The notes under the pieces: generated by a model
Database searches by the model: none
Seen by the model: the letters and a program-made list of their open reading frames with translations, nothing else
Told to the model about the DNA's origin: nothing
Assembly (NCBI RefSeq): GCF_964204645.1
Contig: NC_134026.1
Span: 27,608,650-27,672,649 of the forward strand
Source of the DNA: Tubulanus polymorphus
Taxonomy: Eukaryota; Nemertea; Palaeonemertea; Tubulaniformes; Tubulanidae
DNA: 64,000 nt
Direction: 5' to 3'
Shown: positions 47,525-64,000 of the stretch, piece by piece
Layout of the letters: every line of letters begins with the position of its first letter
How positions within the stretch are numbered: the first letter of the stretch is position 1
Translations under genes and position numbers: made by a program

Positions 47525-47536
47525 AAGAGGAAGGGG
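47525..47536 (-). promoter_or_regulatory. TOP motif / start region of RPL23A mRNA
   Basis: On the minus strand CCCCTTCCTCTT lies just before ACAAC and the start codon. This is the 5' terminal oligopyrimidine tract typical of ribosomal-protein mRNAs, so transcription probably starts at one of these C residues, with a leader of about 10-18 nt. It implies growth-dependent (mTOR-linked) translation. Confidence 0.7.
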
Positions 47537-48144
47537 TTTTCACTTCCTGTGCACGTTGTATTCTGGCATCATTTCCGGGTTTCACATTTTGCCGCTGATG
47601 ACGGTGGCAGCACGTAACGGGAATTGAAAATCGCTATTATACCTGAAATGGGTAATAAATAAATGAGTGTAAATAAGATTAATATATAAATCTAAAAAAT
47701 CTACATCGCTTACCGCTGATGAATCCGCGTTGGTCAGCGGAAATCAAACGCCGTAGAGTGCTGCCATCATCTGAATGCGGCATTAATCGTAACTAACCCG
47801 GAAATGATTGCAAATGTCATAAACTGGATTTATTGAAATCGGTTTGCTGCATTTACCTGTGTGCCGGTGCCGTGAACTAGTCACGGGTGAGACGCAGATT
47901 ACATCATAATTTTCATTAATGAGATATCAATCATGATAAAGGATATTATAGAGATTTGAGAAAAAGACAAAACAAAAGAAAAACCTAGAATTTCTTTTTC
48001 TACCTACTCTCTTCCACTCACTCACTCACTCACGATTGACGAGTCACAGCAGTAGACACACTCACACAACAGTCACAGTCTTTACTTCTAGCTGTGTCTG
48101 TGTGTAACTTTTAAGTCAGACTTTAGTAACTCACCACGACAATA
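47537..48144. promoter_or_regulatory. Bidirectional interval RPL23A/ORAI
   Basis: The divergent start codons are 625 bp apart. The interval contains a CACT/CTCA-rich stretch near 48010-48070 close to the likely ORAI leader. No coding exon is seen. Confidence 0.4.
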
Positions 48145-48837
48145 ATGAATGCGTACGGTCAACATGCTAATTCTGTCCTAGCTCTGTCATGGCGTAAATT
48201 AGCGCTGAGTAAAGCCAAACTGAAAGCTTCTAGCCGGACATCGGCTTTACTCTCCGGATTTGCCATGGTAAGTTATTTCACCTAATTATAATCCTATTAT
48301 ACTTCAAAATGTCTTGCAATGTTCTGATTAAAAGTTGAAATGGTTTGTTTGCAGATTTCAATGGTTGAACTACAGATTAACGAGGATGTACCGAAGCCGT
48401 TACTGATTACATTCTCAGTCTGTGCGAGTTTACTTGTTGCTATTCATATGCTCGCGTTGATGATAAGTACGTGTATATTGCCTCACATCGAAGCTGTCAG
48501 TAACATTCACAATGCGACCGCTGTCAAAGAATCTCCACATGAGCGTATGCACGTCTATATCGAGATGGCTTGGATATTTTCTACGGGTCTCGGAATTTTA
48601 TTGTTTCTTATCGAACTGATAATTCTTTGCTGGGTGAAATTCGTCGTTCGAAATTGGGATTCGGCAATCGCAGCCACTGTGATCATAACTCCGATTGTCA
48701 TCATATTTATCATATTCTCGGTGCATTTTTATCGGACATTAATCGCTCATAAGTATGAACGATCGACTCAAGGTCTCAAGGAATTAGACAAATTAGCAGA
48801 TTCTTTAGATCATCAGAATGATGTGCACGTTGTGTAG
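48145..48837 (+). CDS. ORAI: ORAI calcium release-activated calcium channel
   Basis: Plasma-membrane pore subunit of the store-operated (CRAC) calcium channel, opened by STIM. Two exons, 48145-48267 and 48355-48837, encode 201 aa. The pre-TM1 segment [28 protein letters not shown] is nearly identical to human ORAI1 and includes the arginine equivalent to human R91 (Arg31 here). TM1 carries the selectivity-filter glutamate in SMVELQIN (Glu46). TM2 has [17 protein letters not shown], and the TM2-TM3 loop has the ORAI signature [11 protein letters not shown]3 has LELI-type acidic residues, and TM4 ends [10 protein letters not shown]-terminal charged helix ([13 protein letters not shown]) is the expected STIM-binding coiled coil. 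The N-terminus lacks the proline-rich extension of ORAI1 and the TM3-TM4 loop is very short. Poly(A) signal at 49767-49772. Confidence 0.96.
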
Positions 48838-51253
48838 ATAGATGTATTTATAAAACCAAACTCTATAGTTTCTTTTTATATAGTGGAACCTTATTACAAC
48901 TAACTTCAGGGAACCAGAAATGTTACCCAGTATATAAAATTATTGAAAATGAACTTAATCAGAGGTTGTTGTAACGTGCCACTAGATGGAGTTCCTTAAT
49001 CCATCTTTTTTTATAGGTTTGGATTATTGTTTAATGGTAGACATCCTAGTCTATGATACTATCTGCAGTGTTATATCTCTAGTAATTTCAAATATGAATG
49101 GCTTCTAGTTATTTTGAATGTTCCTCAGTCTTATGAATTTCTATCCCTTCAGCCGCCTGACCTCTTACTTCAATGTGCTTCTTTCTATGTATGAATAATT
49201 ATCTATCTCGAACGGTACTTGTTGTGATTTTATAGATATGAAAGTAAATTACAGTCTTCCAGATCGTATTGTGGTGCCATGTAGTATTCAATTGTTTGGT
49301 TACCGCATGTACATATTTTAGATGAAATGCTAAACTATCTGGTATGTAGGCTGTCAATTTCTACTGGTATAAAATGTGTTCATTGTTTATTTACATATTT
49401 GCATGTCTTATGTAAAATATTTTCTTAGTCATTAGACAAAGTTATGTATTTTCTTCAACATCTATTAATATTTCATCTTTGTTGAATCTCTGTTTTATAT
49501 TCTTTGAAATAGGGGAGAGATGCTCGATCCACTCTAGGGATATTTCATAGGAAAGATATATTTTAAATGCTATGCTAAAAATCTATAAATTCCTTCACTC
49601 AGAAATGATATTTAATTATATATGAATACAATGTTATTTAAATGAGTCACTCCTATCAAGGTTTAACTTCTTATCTTCCATAAGGCACCATTTCTATTTG
49701 TATATACCGCACCATTCCTGTGTTAATGAACTCAGTTGTACATTATTAAAGAAATCGCTATATTCAAATAAATGTATAGAAATGAACAATTCTGCCTGAT
49801 TTTCTGTGTCTGAAGTATGCGCAGTTGTTTCAACTATCTGCATAAAATCCACTTGACTTTTTTATGTTATGTGCCATCGATGATGCAGCATCGGTTTTGC
49901 CCCGTAAGACAAATAACCTTCCTTTTAAATAACGTTTTTGTTAAATTTAGAATACATTGTATATAAAATCTCTTCAATGGAACTATTCAAATAAGTCTGC
50001 ATCTTCCAAATACCGGTACCTGTTGTTTTGAAACATTCAGAAATCTGTATAAAAGAAATTGATGAATAATTTGCTCCCAGGATAAAGTAGACAAACAAAA
50101 CTCTTATCATCTATTTCTATATTTTTCATTCATCACATGTTTTTAGTTTTTCTGTACAAACATTAAAAAATGTTCCCATGGCACAAATCATAGATTATCA
50201 TTATATTACCGAAAGCCCGTACAAAATAAGGTACATTAAATAATATGATACAGTATTTGCAGTAAAGATACCGGTATTATTTGAGAGTGCTGTTCAACTT
50301 CCTTCTACAGTTAGTTCTTTGCATAATGAAACTAGGACATGCAGTTTATTATGTTATCCTGATGCACTAAAGAGGACATTTAAATTCATCAACTCGGTGA
50401 ACTCCTGACCTAGGAGTAAAATCTGGTCATTTTGGAATTTTAATTATTTCTTCTATAAGGCACCTTCACACAAGTTACAACCTTGTTCATCTGGCTTTTA
50501 CAGAAATAGAATACAAATAATCTAGAACAATTATGACTAAAACAGGAACATCATCGTTTTTTATAAAACTGATCTAAAATTTCCAGTTTAAAGAATTGGT
50601 TTATATCAATATAAATGAATAATGCAGGATGGGAAACACCGATTACCATTATGTATTCATTTAAAAAAGAAATGCATATAGGAGATAGATACAACATTCC
50701 ATGCGCAAGATATTTGAAGCTGTACACCTAACCCTTTAGTCAATAGACAGTTTCTGGTTCTTTGTCCAGACATCCCAAGCAATTTCTAACTGTTAAAAGT
50801 GGTTATCAGAAATCATTCTATTTACACTTAACACACAGAAGAGTCCAGCACAACACATTCTCTGTGAGTAATTGAGCAATCAATCCTAGATTTACTTTCA
50901 TTCAATATATAGATAATGTATAAGCTATTATGTGGAAAGCCAAATCACATTAGACAATATCATCATACACTAGTGATACATTTATATTCGAACCATCCCA
51001 AATCTTACATTTAGCAACCATTATATACATCTGAAAATACCAATAGATGTTTATAACTGAGATAAACATTTTTAAATGCCATGAATTATCTCAAGTAACA
51101 CCCACAATTTCAAATATTTGTCACATATTTTGGCGGTTTTAAACGTAACTTAAATTACTTATTTACACACACACAAGCACCAAGAAATAAGTTCTATACA
51201 GGACAAAGAATTCAACGAATCGATTCACAAACACAAACTACATTCAGCCATCT
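48838..51253. other. Convergent 3' region between ORAI and L3MBTL
   Basis: AT-rich untranslated sequence, no coding exon. AATAAA at 49767-49772 probably ends ORAI mRNA, giving a 3' UTR of about 950 nt. The rest up to 51253 is likely 3' UTR or spacer of the minus-strand gene. Confidence 0.45.
49767..49772 (+). terminator. Poly(A) signal of ORAI
   Basis: AATAAA in AT-rich context about 930 bp after the stop codon. Confidence 0.55.
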
Positions 51254-57216
<5,963 letters not shown>

Positions 57217-59925
57217 CTTATCACTTTATTTGACCTGAAAAATTAAATACGAAAGATAGTGCTCATATCTAATCACTTAGGGGTATGCAGTAGCCATAAC
57301 TATTAATTTTCTTACAGAAATTCAAATCAAATACTAAAACAAAGAGACTTTCAGAGCGCAATATGATAGAGTTTAGTGATAAATCCAGATATCTCCAACT
57401 AAAGCAGTTATATTGTGATGCATTTCTCGAGTACAAAGATAATACAATACGTATATGTATGTATGCAGGCTGTTGAAAATGAATTCATAGAAATGCAAAC
57501 TCAGTTTATATTTCTATGATAAATTCAATTAGCTTCTTTGTGGCAATTTTGCCATGAATAATTGATTTCATAGGAAACATATTCAAAATATAGTCATTGC
57601 GTATTCATCCAAAACAGCTGTTAATAAAGAATCTACTACTTCAGTCTCACATAAAATTGTTTAATATAAACTGCATAAAAATAAATAGCAACTTTGATTC
57701 GGAGGCGGAATTCACTTCATTAATCCGCATTGATATGAGACGCGGATCCAGGGGAGGGTTGGGTGCTAAGATTTCCTTCATATCATTTATTTTCAATGTT
57801 ACATTTCTTAAGGGAGATGATCAAATTGTGCCTTAAACGTTCAGGGTATACCAACAGTACCACCCTCCCCCTTTTAAATCCTAGATCAGCCCCCAAATTT
57901 TGCAAAAAAAATAGATAATTCAACAAAATACTTTAACCTGAGTTGATGCGCAATGTAAAAGGTCATCATTAGAAAAATCAATTAGAGTTGATTTTCTATG
58001 ATACATAAAAAATAATATTCTATAATGAATTTATACAGGTGTCAAGTAGTGTATAGAATATCAATAATTTATCCAGTATTACTCATAGATATAACACACA
58101 AAAAGAGAATGCATCGTGCACAATATGATTATTATCTGACGACAGTGGCAATCCAGGCCTAACAAGATCTTCATTTCATATGAATAAAATTCTTTTGAAG
58201 AAACATTTCAGGAATCTTGAACTCATACCGGTATATCATAGGTGCTCAAAATTCTTAGATGGAAAGAAGAAATCGTATATTAGATAGATCTTTAAGATTT
58301 CTTCTTTTCATCTTCATTATTTCGAATAAATCTCTGAAAACGGAAAGAAGAAATCTTTCCGATATGCCAGCAAAAAACATTTATAGTTATCATTCACTCA
58401 ATTTTGTTTTTTTTTCATATACCGGACACTACATCGTATAGAAAAGTTTAAACTAATAATTTTAATCTTGAACTCATTTTGCCATCAGGCAATATTATGT
58501 TCAGGTTTTTCTTCTAAGGACATTTTTCACTACCAACAAGATTTAACTCAATATTCAATTTAAGTACAGTAACTTATTTCACGCAGAAAAAAATCAAATA
58601 AAACACGAAAATACAACTTATTTCTTCGATAAAAGACGGTTTCAAATTTTCAGGGCTGAAATGTTGGATTAATAGATCAATTTTATTCAAAATTGATTGG
58701 GCCTAAAATGTCAATGCTTTTATCAAATGGGAAAAAAATCAATTGAATATTTTGAAGAATGAAATAAATTGTTGGTTTCTCATCAGTACAGTAGATTCTC
58801 TCTTTAAGTTTCCAGCAGCAGCTAGCATATCGACAATTTTCTATCCAAGTTCAGATGTGTTGCATAGCAACCACTGCCAGTAGGTTTAATTGATTTACAC
58901 ACGTCACCAGTAGCAGAACAGAATAAATACATACTTTCTGATAGAAACTTGATAAATATTATTTCCACAAAAATTTCTTAATTTTCATGTGAGAAAAATT
59001 GCAGAATTAGATTTTATAGGCCTCAAGTCTTATCGATAAAATCTTCAAGCCCAGGAATCTAGTAAAGGATACTGGCAAAATCTTATAATGGTTTTCCTGT
59101 GCGTATGATGCAGGTTTAAAGCTGTTAAAATCAAAAGAACTTAAAATTCTTTGAGAAAATTTATACAATAAATAATTTATGTTTCTTAGGGAATTAGGAT
59201 CTGCCTGGTGTAAATTTCAATGGAAATCAAAATAATAGAAGGGACATTGGAATTTCCGTATTTTGTAATGTAATAAGGCAAAAAGCGAGACATCAAAGGA
59301 TAGATATTTTATTTTAGAGGGTACTGATGGGAACAATATCCTACAAAAGTTGCGTTCAAAATATCATTCACAGTACGATGATTTTTACCCGTTCATTCAG
59401 CTCTCAAGGTCATTTTTTTTTGTAGCAAAAATGGACAGAAAAATAACGCTCCTTTTGGTGATGTAACTAGCAAAACATCGCGAGTATTCTAACAAAAATC
59501 CCGTTACTCCCCTCCAATAGCCTCACTATCGAAACCAACGATTTGCCTTTGGGTTTGTTTTGCGTCTATTAAAACAGTTAATTTCAACACACATCATAAA
59601 GAACAAGTACCCCTCACCACAAACTCAATCATGATAAAAATATTCAACGTCGTATTTGCGATACGCACTGTATGATAAAAATGTATTCCAACGGTAGTTT
59701 TGCTTTCTTTTGAAGCGAAACGGGAAACGGCTAAAAAACTAAAACAACACTCGGGTCGCGGAAAGCGCTTCAAATGATACCATATTTCTCAACACAGAGG
59801 CAGTTAATTGACTAAAAATTACACTAAAAGTGAAGAACAAATTTATATCTAAAATGTAAATGAATCGCTATGCGATACACTAGGTTCATAATTGTGAAAT
59901 AATAATTTTATTAACGAATTCTTAC
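57217..59925 (-). other. L3MBTL: L3MBTL 5' UTR and first intron
   Basis: A TTTTCAG acceptor at 57235 precedes an 18-nt leader and the start codon, so a non-coding upstream exon is expected. On the minus strand ACTGG|GTAAGA places a donor at 59926/59925, making 57235-59925 a 2.7-kb intron. No coding exon of another gene is seen in it; a purine-rich hairpin-like repeat lies at 58258-58312. Confidence 0.45.
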
Positions 59926-63531
<3,606 letters not shown>

Positions 63532-64000
63532 GGTGTGTTCGTTCTGATATTTGTAAATAATTTGAATTGTGCTATTCTGTAAAACGAACACCGCTGCGAA
63601 GAAATGTAAATCAATGTTTCGACTAGAATGGGCTAATTACATGTATTTCCAGCTAACTAACAAATAAGATCTTATATAACCATTCATATATACATGTATT
63701 AACTTAATCATGCATTATAACATCGGAAAGCTGTGGAAATTGTTTATTATAAATATGTAGATACATTGAACAAATCTAAACAATTGCGGAGATGACATTC
63801 TCACTTGCTAACCAATACCCACCAATGTGAAGGCAAATTCATATAATTCACTTCTGGATTGCATTTTGTAGTTAGATATTTGATATGTAAAATCAGTGAA
63901 GTACTGTGATTCAGACTCACATTTCAAAAAATCATATATTATGTATGTATGAAAATCTGACCATCTGATGAGCTATATGTTCCTAAGTAGTTGTGTAATG
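63532..64000 (+). other. PCMTD 3' untranslated region
   Basis: AT-rich sequence after the stop codon with no open frame of note and no clear AATAAA before the window ends; the transcript may continue beyond the window. Confidence 0.4.

Noticed and set aside
57597..57836. Short plus-strand frame in the L3MBTL first intron
   Set aside because: No splice support, no similarity, and composition like the surrounding non-coding DNA.

Overview
The window is intron-rich, AT-rich nuclear DNA from a protostome animal, most likely a lophotrochozoan such as a mollusc, annelid or brachiopod. Genes are split into many short GT-AG exons, and proteins match vertebrate orthologues closely. The first gene encodes one vasopressin/oxytocin-type peptide (CFVRNCPPG-amide) with its neurophysin, and the RPL23A orthologue has a long Ala/Lys/Pro-rich N-terminal extension. 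The phylum cannot be fixed from the sequence alone. All gene models were assembled by hand from splice sites, reading phase and homology to remembered families; no search was run.

Layout: vasotocin-neurophysin (+, 803-2644); septin of the SEPT2/4/5 group (+, 4039-10032) with an internal alternative first exon (6369-6503); CCT7 chaperonin (-, 11268-14337); Deltex E3 ligase (+, 14575-17404); ARMC5-like ARM/BTB protein (-, 18015-22485); FUS/EWS/TAF15 (FET) RNA-binding protein (+, 22615-29378); COPS5/CSN5 (-, 30301-31914); ARFGEF/BIG Arf exchange factor with 39 coding exons (+, 32602-43014); RPL23A (-, 45474-47519); ORAI calcium channel (+, 48145-48837); L3MBTL-type MBT protein (-, 51254-57216); PCMTD methyltransferase-like protein (+, 61527-63531). 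Reading phase was carried across all coding exons of each model. In the hand count, CCT7 exon 7, COPS5 exon 8 and the ARFGEF total may each be off by 1 nt.

From the septin onward, orientation alternates strictly (+ - + - ...), giving head-to-head pairs with short shared promoter intervals (129-687 bp between start codons in four cases) and tail-to-tail 3' regions. Several genes share a cellular theme: Deltex, ARMC5 and PCMTD are known or expected ubiquitin-ligase components, and COPS5 is the cullin deneddylase. No prokaryotic features, CRISPR arrays or viral genes were seen. Mobile DNA is limited to short non-autonomous inverted-repeat elements and tRNA-like SINE fragments, all in introns or intergenic DNA.

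The points most worth following up are the in-phase alternative septin promoter/exon, the gene content shared with human 16p11.2, chromosome 20 and 8q, a stop-free 96-nt intron in PCMTD, a 33-nt microexon in ARFGEF, a GC-AG intron in Deltex, and two related hAT-like MITEs in L3MBTL introns.
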